A stretch of DNA of 64,000 nt from Aquisalinus luteolus (GCF_009712425.2 NZ_VCJR02000002.1:248001-312000); one strand, 5' to 3'; counted from the first letter of the stretch, positions 24,655 to 34,475 are shown. Numbers and translations are program-made. The notes: generated by a model not told the origin, from the sequence alone.

Positions 24655-25398
24655 TCATTCAGCGACCGCCATGAAGCTCAGGCGGCGGGGCGGTCCATTG
24701 AGATGCAGGTGCTCTTCGGAGTAACCGCTTGTCTCGATAAGCTTCGCCCGGTCGAGGATCGTCAACACGCCCTTATTCTTCTTGATCAGACCTTCCTTTT
24801 CAAGGCCTCTCAAGACCCTGTTAACGTGAACAAATGACAAGCCAAGGCAATCGGCGATCAGGATCTGGCTGACTGGAAGCTCCATGCAGTCCGCCCCGGC
24901 GTCGCCGACAATGCGCGCCCGGCGGTGAAGCTCGAGGATGAGGTGTGCGACGCGCTCGCGCGCAGTACGTCGGCCATTGCGTACGATCTGCTCGCGCAGG
25001 ATGCCTTCCTCCTGCACGGTCGTCCACCACAGGGCTGCTGCAATGGAAGATCCTTGTGCAAAGAGGGACAGGATGGAATCGGAATTGACTACGGTGGTCG
25101 TGACCTTGGTCACGGCGGCAACGGAATGGTCAACCTCGTCGTCCAGGAAGACCTGCAGGTCGAAAATGTCCCCCGGCAGCATGAAATTCAGGACCTGGGT
25201 GCGCCCATCCTCCAGCGTGATGTAGCGCACGGCCCAGCCCTGCTTGATGACGAAAACCTGGCTGGTTTTCTCGCCACGTCGGATGATGTCCTCACCTGGC
25301 GCGTAGGAATGATCGCGCAAGGACATGCCGGATAGCGTCTTGCCATCTTCGTCCGTAAGCTTTGAGTAATAGGATAATCGCCTGAACAGGGGCTGCAC
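24655..25398 (-). CDS. Crp/Fnr family transcriptional regulator
   Basis: 247 residues from a GTG with a GGAGG site. The cyclic-nucleotide-binding fold (about 20-130) includes YAPGEDIIRRGEKTSQVFVI and LEDGRTQVLNFMLPGDIFD. The C-terminal winged helix is LPVSQILIADCLGLSFVHVNRVLRGLEKEGLI. It lacks the four cysteines of oxygen-sensing Fnr. It lies between phyR and the sigma gene on the same strand, so it may tie the stress response to another signal (inference). Confidence 0.92.
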   Translation of the reverse strand: MQPLFRRLSYYSKLTDEDGKTLSGMSLRDHSYAPGEDIIRRGEKTSQVFVIKQGWAVRYITLEDGRTQVLNFMLPGDIFDLQVFLDDEVDHSVAAVTKVTTTVVNSDSILSLFAQGSSIAAALWWTTVQEEGILREQIVRNGRRTARERVAHLILELHRRARIVGDAGADCMELPVSQILIADCLGLSFVHVNRVLRGLEKEGLIKKNKGVLTILDRAKLIETSGYSEEHLHLNGPPRRLSFMAVAE

Positions 25399-25419
25399 GT
25401 CTTCAACCTCCCCCCGGAC

Positions 25420-26196
25420 CTAATGCATTATCTGCGCGCGCTCCACGTCGAGACAATGCGCGACAGCAGCCTTGACGCTTTCGATACGGTAGGGCTTTGC
25501 AATAACGAAGTCCGGCTCGACGTCTTCACCGGTCAGGACCTGTTCAGGATAACCGGTGATAAAGACGACAGGGCAATTCAGGGATTCCTGAATCTCCATG
25601 ACGGCGTCGGCACCGGTCTTCATGCCGATCAGGTTGTAATCGGCCAGAATGATGTTCGGCTTTTTCTGCTGCGACATGGAAATCGCCTTGTCCGCGGTAT
25701 TGGCCTCGCCGCACACCTCGACACCGATGGATGTCATGATATCGCGCAGGTCCGCGGCAATCAGGGGCTCATCCTCGATGATGATCGCCTTTGCACTGCG
25801 CGGCAGGGAGATGACCTGACGGCCCTTTTGCAGGATCGAAAGCGGGTCCTGACCCTTCACGGCAATGATCTGGGCAGCCGTTTCGGGGGTGAAGTTCATG
25901 ACATCGACGAGCAGCAGCATCAGGCGCTCGTTACCCGGCGGCTCGGGCAGCGCGGCGAGCAGCGCTTCGTCGGAAAACAGCGATTCCTCCGACCGGCGCC
26001 CGGAAGAGGCCATGCGCCATGTATGCAGGAAGGCATGGAGCAAGTCGGGCAGGCTTTCAGTGGAGCTCTTGGGATCGATATTGACCTTGGCGAGGGCAAG
26101 ACGAGTCAGCTCGTCGCCGATCAGTCGGTCGGCGAAGATCGCCCGGGCAAACTGCCGGACAGTGGCTATATGTGACGCGTGGCTCATCATGGTCAT
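25420..26196 (-). CDS. phyR: PhyR general stress response regulator
   Basis: 258 residues. An N-terminal sigma-like domain (about 10-125) is followed by a receiver domain (135-255) with acidic pair Glu141-Asp142, phosphoacceptor Asp186 in ILADYNL, Thr214 in VFITGYPE and Lys234 in IAKPYR. When phosphorylated, the sigma-like domain binds NepR and frees EcfG. Neighbours nepR, an EcfG-like gene and an HWE kinase make this a complete GSR core. It is divergent from a gene carrying a GSR-type promoter. Confidence 0.95.
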   Translation of the reverse strand: MTMMSHASHIATVRQFARAIFADRLIGDELTRLALAKVNIDPKSSTESLPDLLHAFLHTWRMASSGRRSEESLFSDEALLAALPEPPGNERLMLLLVDVMNFTPETAAQIIAVKGQDPLSILQKGRQVISLPRSAKAIIIEDEPLIAADLRDIMTSIGVEVCGEANTADKAISMSQQKKPNIILADYNLIGMKTGADAVMEIQESLNCPVVFITGYPEQVLTGEDVEPDFVIAKPYRIESVKAAVAHCLDVERAQIMH

Positions 26197-26285
26197 TCAA
26201 CGATATAATATACAATACAGGATTGATAAAGTTCGATTGATCTCGCCAAAAATCAATAAAAGGGCATAATTTCGGCGCGGTGGAA

Positions 26286-26310
26286 GGAACACCCTTGGCC
26301 TCGAAGAGTT
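26286..26310 (+). promoter_or_regulatory. Candidate EcfG-type (GSR) promoter
   Basis: GGAAC at 26286-26290, 17 bases, then GTT at 26308-26310, matching the alphaproteobacterial GSR consensus GGAAC-N16/17-GTT. It is 60 bases upstream of the gene at 26371 and 90 bases from the phyR start, in an AT-rich gap. Confidence 0.65.
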
Positions 26311-26370
26311 TAGATATTATTCTGTTAATATTGGTTTATGATCCGTTAACCGGATCGGAGGGGAAGTGCG

Positions 26371-26787
26371 ATGACCAGAATTGAAGTAATTTTCGGGGGA
26401 ATTCTGGTTCTGGCCGTCATTGCGGCTGGCTCTCTCGTGCTGTTCCAGAACGGTTTCCAGTTTGTCACCATCGGCGCCGGCCAGTCCGGATCGGCCTATG
26501 CGCGTACACCCGCCGCCACTGCCGGCGAGGCGGCCGTTTTTACCGGCGTGCGGGAGACGGATTTGTGCACCTGCTACGAAACAGGCTTTGCAAAGGGCAG
26601 CGAGAGTGTTGGTGGCGATAACGGCGGCATCGAGTCCGTCGCCTATCGCGGTGGGTTCTCTTCCTGCCGGGCAGAGCTGGGTGCTGAAGGCGGCAATGCC
26701 TGGACAGAGGGCTGGGTGAACGGCGCCGACAATCGCCTGAGCCAGCGCAGCTGCCGTCTCTACATGAAGCGGGTCTCACTGCAATAA
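26371..26787 (+). CDS. Exported or membrane-anchored protein, likely GSR-regulated
   Basis: 138 residues. N-terminal hydrophobic segment (about 6-27), then a small domain with four cysteines (CTC, SSC and SC) and many glycines, including YETGFAKGSESVGG and TEGWVNGADN. No family recognised. It is the divergent neighbour of phyR and has the GGAAC-N17-GTT promoter, so it is probably a stress-response effector. Confidence 0.65.
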   Translation: MTRIEVIFGGILVLAVIAAGSLVLFQNGFQFVTIGAGQSGSAYARTPAATAGEAAVFTGVRETDLCTCYETGFAKGSESVGGDNGGIESVAYRGGFSSCRAELGAEGGNAWTEGWVNGADNRLSQRSCRLYMKRVSLQ

Positions 26788-26825
26788 GCCTTGAGGCATC
26801 GAAGCTCTTTCGGCCTCGAAACGGG

Positions 26826-27116
26826 CTATTCCGACAGATTATCCACCACGATTTTGAATGGCCTGATCTCCCGTGAGATAAATACGCCCGCCTTCTGGTA
26901 GGGGTCTTCGGCGGCGAAGGCCTCGACTTCTGCGCGGTCCGCCATGTCCAGCAGGAACAGGCTGCCAGACGGATTTCCCTCCTCATCGAGCAACGGCCCG
27001 GCAATCTTCACCTTGCTGCCGTGGTCGGCCACATGGTCGAGATGCTCGGGGCGGACATTCGGGCGCTTGGCAGGGCCGTCCGGCCCATCGCGGCAGATGA
27101 GGATGAAGTGCGGCAT
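26826..27116 (-). CDS. YciI family protein
   Basis: 96 residues with the ferredoxin-like YciI fold: MPHFILICRDGPDG, the conserved RPEHLDHV (His-Asp pair), IAGPLLDEEG and EDPYQKAGVF. Related to muconolactone-isomerase-like and chlorite-dismutase-like small proteins; the YciI reaction is not established. It sits 26 bases after gpsA on the same strand. Confidence 0.92.
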   Translation of the reverse strand: MPHFILICRDGPDGPAKRPNVRPEHLDHVADHGSKVKIAGPLLDEEGNPSGSLFLLDMADRAEVEAFAAEDPYQKAGVFISREIRPFKIVVDNLSE

Positions 27117-27142
27117 GGCTGGAAATCCTTCTGATCGGGCAC

Positions 27143-28177
27143 TTAGTCAGGCGCGCCTTCTTTCTTGAGCGGTCTGGCAAGCAGGCCGAGAATGGCCTGG
27201 TCGACGCCGATCCGTCCCTCGACAAGCTCGGCAACGGCAGCGCAGATCGGCATATCAACACCCGCCTCGCCGGCAAGTTTCATCAGGGGACCGGCGCTGG
27301 CTGCGCCCTCCGACACGGTCTGTCGTTCTGCGATGATTTCCTGCGCCGTGCGGCCCTGGCCGATCTCGTAACCCAGCGACATGTTGCGGGACTGGCGTGA
27401 GGAGCAGGTGAGGATCAGATCGCCAAGGCCGGACAGCCCGGCCATCGTCTGGGCGTCGGCGCCGAGGGCTACACCAAGGCGCTGAAACTCTGCAAAGCCG
27501 CGAGCCATCAGCGCGGCGCGGGCGCTCTCGCCGAGCCCCTTGCCCTCGACGACCCCGCAGGCAATGGCGAGTACATTTTTGACCGCGCCACCCAGCTCGG
27601 CACCGATCATGTCAGCCGTCAGGTAGGGCCGGAAATGGGGCGCCTTTATCGTCTGCGCCCAGCGTTCGCCCGATGACTGGTCGGCGCAGGCAAGGGTAAC
27701 GGCCGTCGGCAGGCCCTTGGCGACATCGGCGGCAAAGGAAGGCCCGGACAGGATAGCCGGTATGGCCTCCGGCCAGGCCTCGGCAATCACCTCGGTCATC
27801 AGGGCGCCGGTGCCGCGCTCGATCCCCTTGCAGCACAGGGCAACCGGCAGGGGTTTGCCCCCGGTGATGCGGCGCATTTCGGCAAGATTCTCGCGGGCAT
27901 ACTGGGCCGGGATAACGAAGATGATCGCGTCGGTGGCCTCCAGGGCGGTAGGCAGATCTGTGGTCGCGGTCAGGGTTTCCGGCAGGGGTATGCCCGGCAG
28001 GTAGACCGTGTTGTCGTGCTGCTCGTTGATCGCAGCAACGACATCGGCGTTACGCGCCCACAATGTCGTGGCCATACCGGCGCGGGCGGTGAGGGTAGCG
28101 AGGGCAGTCCCCCACGAGCCGCCGCCGGCGACGAGGATGTTCTGATAGGGACTGGTATTGCCTGTCGTATCGCTCAT
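27143..28177 (-). CDS. gpsA: NAD(P)H-dependent glycerol-3-phosphate dehydrogenase
   Basis: Makes sn-glycerol 3-phosphate for phospholipids. 344 residues. It has the Rossmann [39 protein letters not shown], the catalytic lysine in [11 protein letters not shown], and [15 protein letters not shown]. Its start overlaps the tsaD stop (ATGA). The order tsaD-gpsA-YciI is common in alphaproteobacteria. Confidence 0.96.
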   Translation of the reverse strand: MSDTTGNTSPYQNILVAGGGSWGTALATLTARAGMATTLWARNADVVAAINEQHDNTVYLPGIPLPETLTATTDLPTALEATDAIIFVIPAQYARENLAEMRRITGGKPLPVALCCKGIERGTGALMTEVIAEAWPEAIPAILSGPSFAADVAKGLPTAVTLACADQSSGERWAQTIKAPHFRPYLTADMIGAELGGAVKNVLAIACGVVEGKGLGESARAALMARGFAEFQRLGVALGADAQTMAGLSGLGDLILTCSSRQSRNMSLGYEIGQGRTAQEIIAERQTVSEGAASAGPLMKLAGEAGVDMPICAAVAELVEGRIGVDQAILGLLARPLKKEGAPD

Positions 28178-29271
28178 GCTTTCGGACCCTTCTTGCCGCC
28201 GCCATGACGCCTGCCTTCGGGGTTCTCGTCAAGCGGCCAGCGGGCGCGCGGGGCGAGGGCGAGGGTCTCTGCGAGGGGCGGTGCGCCTTCTGCCACAAGA
28301 TGCTCCGCGCCAGCCAAGGCGATCATTGCAGCGTTGTCTGTGCAATATTTCGAAGGCGGAACGAGCAAGGTCCAGCCTTTGCTATCGACCAGCGCCGTCA
28401 GGGCGGCGCGAATTTCGGTATTCGCCGCGACGCCGCCTGCAATAACCAGCCGGCCAGTGTCACCAGCCGGAATCTCGAAGTCCGTCATCGCCCGCTCGGT
28501 CCGTGCGGCGAGATGTTTGGCGGCGGCGCGCTGGAACGAGGCGCAGATGTCGGCGATGTCCTGGTCCGACAGCGGCGCAAGCTCCTCGGCGGCGAGACGT
28601 ACGGCTGTCTTCAGCCCGGAGAAAGAAAAGTCATACCCGGGCCGTTTGAGGAGGGGCCGGGGCAGATCGAACCGGGTCGCGTCGCCTGTCTCGGCGGCCG
28701 CTTGTACTTTCGGTCCCCCCGGCTGGCCGAGCCCGAGCAGCTTGGCGGTCTTGTCGAACGCCTCGCCAGCAGCATCGTCGATCGTGGTGCCGAGGCGGGC
28801 ATACCGCCCCACGCCATCGACCCGCAACAGCTGGGTATGGCCACCGGAGACGAGGAGCAGCAGGTAGGGGAAGGGGCAGTCTTCGGTCAGCCGGGCGGAC
28901 AGGGCATGGCCCTCCAGATGGTTGACCGGGATGAACGGTATGGCCCGGGACAGCGCATAGGCCTTGGCCGTCATCATGCCGACCATGACCCCGCCGATCA
29001 GGCCCGGACCCGACGTGGCGGCGACGGCATCGATGCCGCCATCAGTCATACCCGCCTCTTCCAGCGCCCGGGTGACGACCTGGTCGGCCTTCTCGACATG
29101 GGCGCGGGCGGCGATCTCCGGCACCACCCCGCCAAACGCGGCGTGGTCATCCTGTGTGTGGATGATGTTCGACAGGATTTCGGTAGTGCCGTCGCCATGG
29201 CGGCGCAGCACCGCCGCGGCGGTTTCATCGCAGCTGGTCTCGATGCCGAGAATGGTGATCGTGTCGTTCAT
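28174..29271 (-). CDS. tsaD: tRNA N6-threonylcarbamoyltransferase TsaD
   Basis: Transfers the threonylcarbamoyl group to A37 of ANN-decoding tRNAs. 365 residues, actin-like/ASKHA fold. Signatures are [15 protein letters not shown], the metal histidines in [32 protein letters not shown] and [13 protein letters not shown]. It is divergent from hemC, the usual tsaD-hemC arrangement. Confidence 0.97.
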   Translation of the reverse strand: MNDTITILGIETSCDETAAAVLRRHGDGTTEILSNIIHTQDDHAAFGGVVPEIAARAHVEKADQVVTRALEEAGMTDGGIDAVAATSGPGLIGGVMVGMMTAKAYALSRAIPFIPVNHLEGHALSARLTEDCPFPYLLLLVSGGHTQLLRVDGVGRYARLGTTIDDAAGEAFDKTAKLLGLGQPGGPKVQAAAETGDATRFDLPRPLLKRPGYDFSFSGLKTAVRLAAEELAPLSDQDIADICASFQRAAAKHLAARTERAMTDFEIPAGDTGRLVIAGGVAANTEIRAALTALVDSKGWTLLVPPSKYCTDNAAMIALAGAEHLVAEGAPPLAETLALAPRARWPLDENPEGRRHGGGKKGPKA

Positions 29272-29439
29272 CGCCTGAAAATCCGAAAACTGGCCCTGAA
29301 ATCTATATGGGTGCGGCGCCGGTGCTCTTTCCGTTGCGGCCTAAAACCGCTAAGGGAGCGCCCGTGCCTAGACGGAAAATGCCGCCCGGGCAATCATTCT
29401 CCTGCGCCAAGGCGCAACGCCATCTTACACGGGACCCAA

Positions 29440-30408
29440 ATGCCGGACAGGGCCGAGTTCACCATCGCATCGAGAAAGTCGCCGCTGGCCGTGCGCCAGT
29501 CGGAAATGGTGCGCGAGATGATCCTGAAAGCGGTGCCCGATGCAGGCGAAATCCCGATCCGCACCTATGTGACCGAGGGCGATCGCCGCCTGTCCGGCTC
29601 GCTCGCTGAGATCGGCGGCAAGGGGCTGTTCACCAAGGAAGTCGAGCAGGCCTTGCTGGATGGCGTTGCGCGGATCGGCGTCCATTCGATGAAGGACATG
29701 CCGGCGGAAATGCCGGACGGGCTCATGGTGGCGGCGGTTCCCGTGCGCAACGATGCCCGCGATGCATTTATATCCCCGATAGCATCAAGCCCTTGGGAGA
29801 TGCCGAAAGGTGGGGTCGTCGGTACCTCCTCCGTGCGCCGCGCCGCGCAGCTGTTGCATCGCCGTCCGGACCTGCAGATCGTGCCGATGCGCGGCAATGT
29901 CGGCACGCGGCTGGGCAAGCTGGCAGATGGTCAGGCGCAGGCGACCTTCCTTGCCGAGGCCGGGCTGGAACGTCTCGATAGAAACGACGTCGAAAGGACC
30001 GTTTTGGAACCGGAAGAAATGTTGCCGGCCGTCAGCCAGGGTGTTCTGTGCGTGCAGTGCCGGGCCGATGACGAGGAAGCGGCGCGGTTGCTGGAAAAGA
30101 TCGAATGCCGCCAGACGAGCCTCGCCAGCGCGGCGGAGCGGGCCTTCCTGACCCGGCTCGACGGCTCCTGCCGCACGCCGATTGCCGGGCTGGCGACCAT
30201 GAATGGCAGCGAGATGCGGTTCCGCGCCCAGCTGCTGACCCTCGATGGCCGTGAGGAAGTCTATCATGACGAGACCGTGCGCCTGACCGGCGACAGCTAT
30301 CGTGCCCGGATCGCCGAGGCGATGGCACAGGGCTTGCGCATTGCCGAAGAGATCTATGAGGCGGCGTCACCGGCAATCCGCCAGCTGATCCGTCAGGCAT
30401 CGCATTGA
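29440..30408 (+). CDS. hemC: Hydroxymethylbilane synthase
   Basis: Polymerises four porphobilinogens. 322 residues from ATG 29440 (MPDRAEFTIASRKSPLAVRQ). Motifs are SRKSPLAVRQ, TEGDRRLSGSL, VHSMKDMPAEMP, GTSSVRRAAQLL and the dipyrromethane-cofactor cysteine in RLDGSCRTPIAG. A much longer in-frame extension upstream reads through the tsaD gene antisense and is discarded. It is the first gene of hemC-hemD-mic60-hemY. Confidence 0.96.
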   Translation: MPDRAEFTIASRKSPLAVRQSEMVREMILKAVPDAGEIPIRTYVTEGDRRLSGSLAEIGGKGLFTKEVEQALLDGVARIGVHSMKDMPAEMPDGLMVAAVPVRNDARDAFISPIASSPWEMPKGGVVGTSSVRRAAQLLHRRPDLQIVPMRGNVGTRLGKLADGQAQATFLAEAGLERLDRNDVERTVLEPEEMLPAVSQGVLCVQCRADDEEAARLLEKIECRQTSLASAAERAFLTRLDGSCRTPIAGLATMNGSEMRFRAQLLTLDGREEVYHDETVRLTGDSYRARIAEAMAQGLRIAEEIYEAASPAIRQLIRQASH

Positions 30409-30418
30409 GGGGGGCAGA

Positions 30419-31135
30419 ATGGGTAAGGACAGCAGATTGATCGCCGTCACCCGCCCGCAGCCCGATGCCGACGTGTTCGCCAGGCAGCTGGATGAGGCCA
30501 ACCTGCCATCGCTGATTGCGCCTTTTATTGATATCGCTTTCGAAACGAACACCGAGATTGAAGACGCATCGGCTTTCGCCGTGACCTCGGCCAATGGCGT
30601 GCGGGCGCTGGCCCGGGCGACCGCTGACCGGTCGCTGCCTGTCTATGCCGTCGGTCCGGCGAGTGCGGAGGCGGCGCGGGGGGCTGGGTTCTGCGTTGCG
30701 GGCGTCGCTGAAAGCTCGGTCGACAGCCTTGCTGCGCTGATAGCGGCGTCGGGCGAGCAGGGGCCGGTCCTGCATGTCACCGGCTCGCATCAGGCAGGCG
30801 ATCTGGTCGCGGCGCTGACGGCGGCAGGTATTTCAGCCTTCAGGCAGCAACTTTATCGGGCAGAAGCCGTTCACCAGATGCCGGAAGCGCTGCGTGCGGG
30901 ACTGGAGGAGGGGCGCGTGGAGGCGGTGACGCTTTTCTCGCCGCGCACTGCCAGACTGTTCCGCGAGCTGGTCGAGGGCGAGGGGCTGATGGATACCCTT
31001 CAGGACGTGCGGTTGATCTGCCTGAGCAAGGCTGTGGCAGAGGCGCTGTCTGGTTTGCCCGCGCGTGCTATCATAGCGGCAGAACAGCCGGATGCCCGCG
31101 CAATCATTGACATTGCCGCTGGCGGACGCACATAG
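30419..31135 (+). CDS. hemD: Uroporphyrinogen-III synthase
   Basis: 238 residues. The weakly conserved HemD fold shows as LIAVTRPQPDADVFARQL, AFAVTSANGVRALA, PVYAVGPASAEAARGAGF, VLHVTGSHQAGDL and VTLFSPRTARLF. It closes and inverts ring D of the hydroxymethylbilane. It starts ten bases after hemC. Confidence 0.92.
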   Translation: MGKDSRLIAVTRPQPDADVFARQLDEANLPSLIAPFIDIAFETNTEIEDASAFAVTSANGVRALARATADRSLPVYAVGPASAEAARGAGFCVAGVAESSVDSLAALIAASGEQGPVLHVTGSHQAGDLVAALTAAGISAFRQQLYRAEAVHQMPEALRAGLEEGRVEAVTLFSPRTARLFRELVEGEGLMDTLQDVRLICLSKAVAEALSGLPARAIIAAEQPDARAIIDIAAGGRT

Positions 31136-31170
31136 GAATTGAGACGGAAATAACGGGAAGAGAGACTCTC

Positions 31171-32772
31171 ATGGCAGCCGACAAGACCGACAACGACCAG
31201 CCGGAAAACGACAAGCCAGAGAACGAGAACACGTCATCAGCCTCCGATGGCAGGACACAGCCGGAAGAGGTCGAGACCGAAATCGTCGACGAAGAAAGCG
31301 CCGAGACGGGCGGCGAGACCTATTCCGCCTCCGAAACGACGCATGATACTGAAGATACTCCGGCTGATCAGGACAAGCCCGCCAAGCCGGGCGGATTGAT
31401 GTCCCCGGGGTTGATCCTTGCCGGTATCCTCGTGCTGGTTGCCGCCTTTACCCTGTTCTCTTACCTCTCCCGCAACACAGATGACCGCGATCCTCCGGTG
31501 GCAGCTAACGACGCCAGCCCTGTCACTGCAGCGCTGGATGGTCCGCCGGAGATGGGCGATCCGCAGGACGTGCCTGCCGAGGAAGCCCCGGCGGTGCCGG
31601 CGACTTCCCGCGAGGAGACGCAGGTAGCGAAAGTGCCAGCCGAGAAGACCGGTAATCAGTCTGACAGGATGAAACAGGCAGCCCGCGAGGAGCAGGATGC
31701 CGAAGAGGCGCCGGCTCAGACAGCTCAGGCGACTGAAGAGGAAGCGCAGCCAACCGCCGCGCAGCTGGCCCAGCAACGCCGGGAAGCTGCCGCCGAGCGG
31801 GCCCGCCAGCGTCAGGGCCGGGAGCAGGCACAATCCGCTGAAGCCGAGGCAACGGAACCTGTAACGGATGAAGGCGAGACGCCTGAAACCGCGATGGCGG
31901 CGAACGATACAGAGGCTGACACGGATACTCGGTCTGACGATCAGGCTGGCGAGCAGATGGCACAGGTGGATGACGCTGCCGAGGCGACCACCGAAGAGAC
32001 ATCTACTGCCCCTGCCCGCGAAGCGCGGGCTCAGACGGCAACAGGCGCGGTGACCGCGGAGGCGGAAACCGACACAGCCTTGCAGGAGACCCGCGCTGCG
32101 CTGGCCGAACAGCGCCAGACCAATGCGCGTCAGGCGCGCGAGATCGAGGCCCTGCGCCGCGAGATCGACACGGCGCTCGCCGAACAGGATCGCCGCTCGC
32201 AACAGCGCATCGCGCAGCTGGAAACCCGCATCGAGCAGATCCAGACACAGGATGTCGCCGCGGCAACGAAACAGGCGGCAATTGCGCTCGCTGTCTCCAA
32301 CCTTCAGCGGCAGATGTATTCCGGTCGTCCGTATGGTGACCAGCTGGCCGTGCTGGAGCGGTTGACCGGGGCCAACGCACCGGTGCGCAAGTTGCGCGAG
32401 AATGCCGAAGATGGCCTGCCGCCGATGAGCTATCTGCAATATTCCTTCCTCGATGCGGCGCGCTCTGCGCTGGCGGCGGCGCGCCGTGAGGAAGCGACGA
32501 GCCCGCTCGGCAAGTTCTGGGCGAATTTCGTCGGCCTGTTTTCTGTCCGCAAGGTCGGTGCCCGGAGCGGCGATAGTCCGTCTGCGATCATTTCCCGTGC
32601 CGAGGCAAGCCTGGAGAATGGTGATCTCGAAGCAGCCCTGCGCGAGCTGGCAGCGCTGGAAGGCGAGCCGGCTGACGCGATGGAGCCGTGGATCGAGGAA
32701 GCCCGTGCCCGGGTCGAGGCTGATCAGACGCTGGACAATCTGACCAACAACGTCCTTAGCCAGGCCGGCTGA
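31171..32772 (+). CDS. Alphaproteobacterial Mic60/mitofilin homologue
   Basis: 533 residues. Acidic disordered N-terminus (1-75), one transmembrane helix (about 76-98, GLILAGILVLVAAFTLFSYL), a long Ala/Glu/Gln-rich region, a coiled coil (about 305-365), and the C-terminal mitofilin domain. That domain includes GRPYGDQLAVLERLTG, LGKFWANFVGLFSVRK and SRAEASLENGDLEAAL. Mic60 bends the inner membrane and contacts the outer membrane, as in mitochondrial cristae. Its position between hemD and hemY is the known alphaproteobacterial context. Confidence 0.9.
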   Translation: MAADKTDNDQPENDKPENENTSSASDGRTQPEEVETEIVDEESAETGGETYSASETTHDTEDTPADQDKPAKPGGLMSPGLILAGILVLVAAFTLFSYLSRNTDDRDPPVAANDASPVTAALDGPPEMGDPQDVPAEEAPAVPATSREETQVAKVPAEKTGNQSDRMKQAAREEQDAEEAPAQTAQATEEEAQPTAAQLAQQRREAAAERARQRQGREQAQSAEAEATEPVTDEGETPETAMAANDTEADTDTRSDDQAGEQMAQVDDAAEATTEETSTAPAREARAQTATGAVTAEAETDTALQETRAALAEQRQTNARQAREIEALRREIDTALAEQDRRSQQRIAQLETRIEQIQTQDVAAATKQAAIALAVSNLQRQMYSGRPYGDQLAVLERLTGANAPVRKLRENAEDGLPPMSYLQYSFLDAARSALAAARREEATSPLGKFWANFVGLFSVRKVGARSGDSPSAIISRAEASLENGDLEAALRELAALEGEPADAMEPWIEEARARVEADQTLDNLTNNVLSQAG

Positions 32773-32832
32773 AGACGCCCATAGCCAGGTCAAGCGCCTG
32801 CCCACACAGATACACAATGACAAGGCCCGCCG

Positions 32833-34470
32833 ATGATCCGGATCCTGATATTCATTCTGATACTGACGCTGGCCGCCGCCGGGCTGACGGCCCTGCTGGC
32901 CGTCGATGGCAATATCCACATCCAGTTCGGCGATTATGTCTATTTCAACCCGGCGGCCCCGACGCTGATAGGGTTTTTCATCCTGCTGGCGCTGCTGATC
33001 GTTACCGTGCTGATCATCAGCTATCTGATGCGCTTGCCGGAGAAGCTGAGCGCCAGGCGTCGTGAGTCCCAGCGCCAGAAGGGGATCATCTCGCTGACGC
33101 GCGGGCTGGAGGCCGTTGCCGCCGGTGATGCATCGGATGCCCAGCGCCACGCAAAGAATGCGCAGAAGCAACTTGAAGAACCGGCGCTGACGCGACTGCT
33201 GACGGCACAGGCGGCGCAGCTGGCGGGTGACCATGTAACGGCTGAGGAGAGCTTCTCTGCCATGCTGGAAGCGCCGGAGACGGAGTTTCTTGGCCTGCGC
33301 GGGCTTTACCTGCAGGCGGTGGGGGCTGGCGACATGAAGGCGGCCAAGGGCTATGCCGATCGGGCGTTCAAGCTGCGCCCCAATGCGCGCTGGGCGTATG
33401 AGTCCGTGTACCAGCTATCGGTCGAGCGCGGGTCGTGGTCCGATGCGCAATCGGCCCTGAAGCTGGCCAGCCGCAACGGGCTTGAGGATGGTGACCACGT
33501 CAAGCGGCATGAGGCGGCGCTGATTACGGCGCGGGCTTATGCAGCAGATGCTTCGGGCGAGAAGGACGATGCCCTGTCGGATGCAAAAGACGCGGTCAAG
33601 CTGGCACCGGACTTTCCGCCTGCCGCCGTTCTCGCCGCGCGGCTGGAGGGTGCCAGGAGCCGCCGCAAGGCCGTGAAGATCCTGGAGCAGGCCTGGGCCG
33701 CGCGACCGCACCCGGCCCTGCGCCAGGCATGGCTGGACGTGTATTCCGACCTTGCCCCGAAGGAGCGTGTGGCAACGCTGTCGCGTCTCGCCGAGCAGAA
33801 CCCTGATGACCAGCAGAGCCACCATCTGGAGGCAGAGGTCGCCATAGCCGATGGCAATTACGACAAGGCCCGGAATATCCTGCAGCCGCTGTTCTCGCGC
33901 CGCCCGACCGTGCGCACCTTCACCCTGATGGCGCAGGCGATGAAAGCTCAGTATGGAGAGGAAGCCGCCGAGCCATGGCTGGAAAAGGCAGCCCATGCCC
34001 CGGCGGAGCCCGGCCCCGGTGCCGATGGCACGTTTCATTTCACCACTGATGGCTGGCGTCGCCTGGTCATGGAGTTCGGCGATCATCATCGCCTGTCGCC
34101 GCCGCCGCTGGAGGAGGTGACCGCCGCCATGTCGCAGGATGAGGTGCTGCTGCTGGCAGCCCCGCCACCGGCACCCGAGCCCGAACCCGAGCCTGAACCT
34201 GACGTGAAAGAGGTCATCTCGACGGATAGCGATACGGTTGATCAGACGCCGCTGACATCACCCGCAGCAGGGCAAGGCGACCAGCCTGCGCCGCCAACAC
34301 AAGCGCCAACTGAACACCCTGCCGACAAGCCGGTCGAGAAGAGGGCCGAAGATAGTGCCACTGCCGAGGAGCGCAAACGCGCAGAGCAGGAAAAAGAACT
34401 CAAGGAAAAGGAAGCGGCCCTGTCCGCTGCCGGCATGGGCGGCGGCATGTATGAGGATGATGAGCGCTAG
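32833..34470 (+). CDS. hemY: HemY-type TPR membrane protein
   Basis: 545 residues. The HemY N-terminal domain has two transmembrane helices (about 4-22 and 42-66) around GNIHIQFGDYVYFNP. A string of TPR-like helices follows (about 85-400), then a Pro/Glu-rich and charged tail. Genetically linked to heme synthesis, but its reaction is not established; this is not the protoporphyrinogen oxidase also called HemY. Encoded after mic60. Confidence 0.9.
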   Translation: MIRILIFILILTLAAAGLTALLAVDGNIHIQFGDYVYFNPAAPTLIGFFILLALLIVTVLIISYLMRLPEKLSARRRESQRQKGIISLTRGLEAVAAGDASDAQRHAKNAQKQLEEPALTRLLTAQAAQLAGDHVTAEESFSAMLEAPETEFLGLRGLYLQAVGAGDMKAAKGYADRAFKLRPNARWAYESVYQLSVERGSWSDAQSALKLASRNGLEDGDHVKRHEAALITARAYAADASGEKDDALSDAKDAVKLAPDFPPAAVLAARLEGARSRRKAVKILEQAWAARPHPALRQAWLDVYSDLAPKERVATLSRLAEQNPDDQQSHHLEAEVAIADGNYDKARNILQPLFSRRPTVRTFTLMAQAMKAQYGEEAAEPWLEKAAHAPAEPGPGADGTFHFTTDGWRRLVMEFGDHHRLSPPPLEEVTAAMSQDEVLLLAAPPPAPEPEPEPEPDVKEVISTDSDTVDQTPLTSPAAGQGDQPAPPTQAPTEHPADKPVEKRAEDSATAEERKRAEQEKELKEKEAALSAAGMGGGMYEDDER

Positions 34471-34475
34471 GCCGC

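Noticed and set aside
28204-29439. N-terminal extension of hemC
   Set aside because: The extension is antisense to tsaD, whose motifs are intact; HemC homology begins at the ATG at 29440.
31237-33234. Minus-strand frame of over 600 codons opposite mic60
   Set aside because: Low-complexity Arg/Leu/Gly product caused by the Ala/Glu-rich coding strand; the plus strand has the mitofilin signature and good ribosome site.
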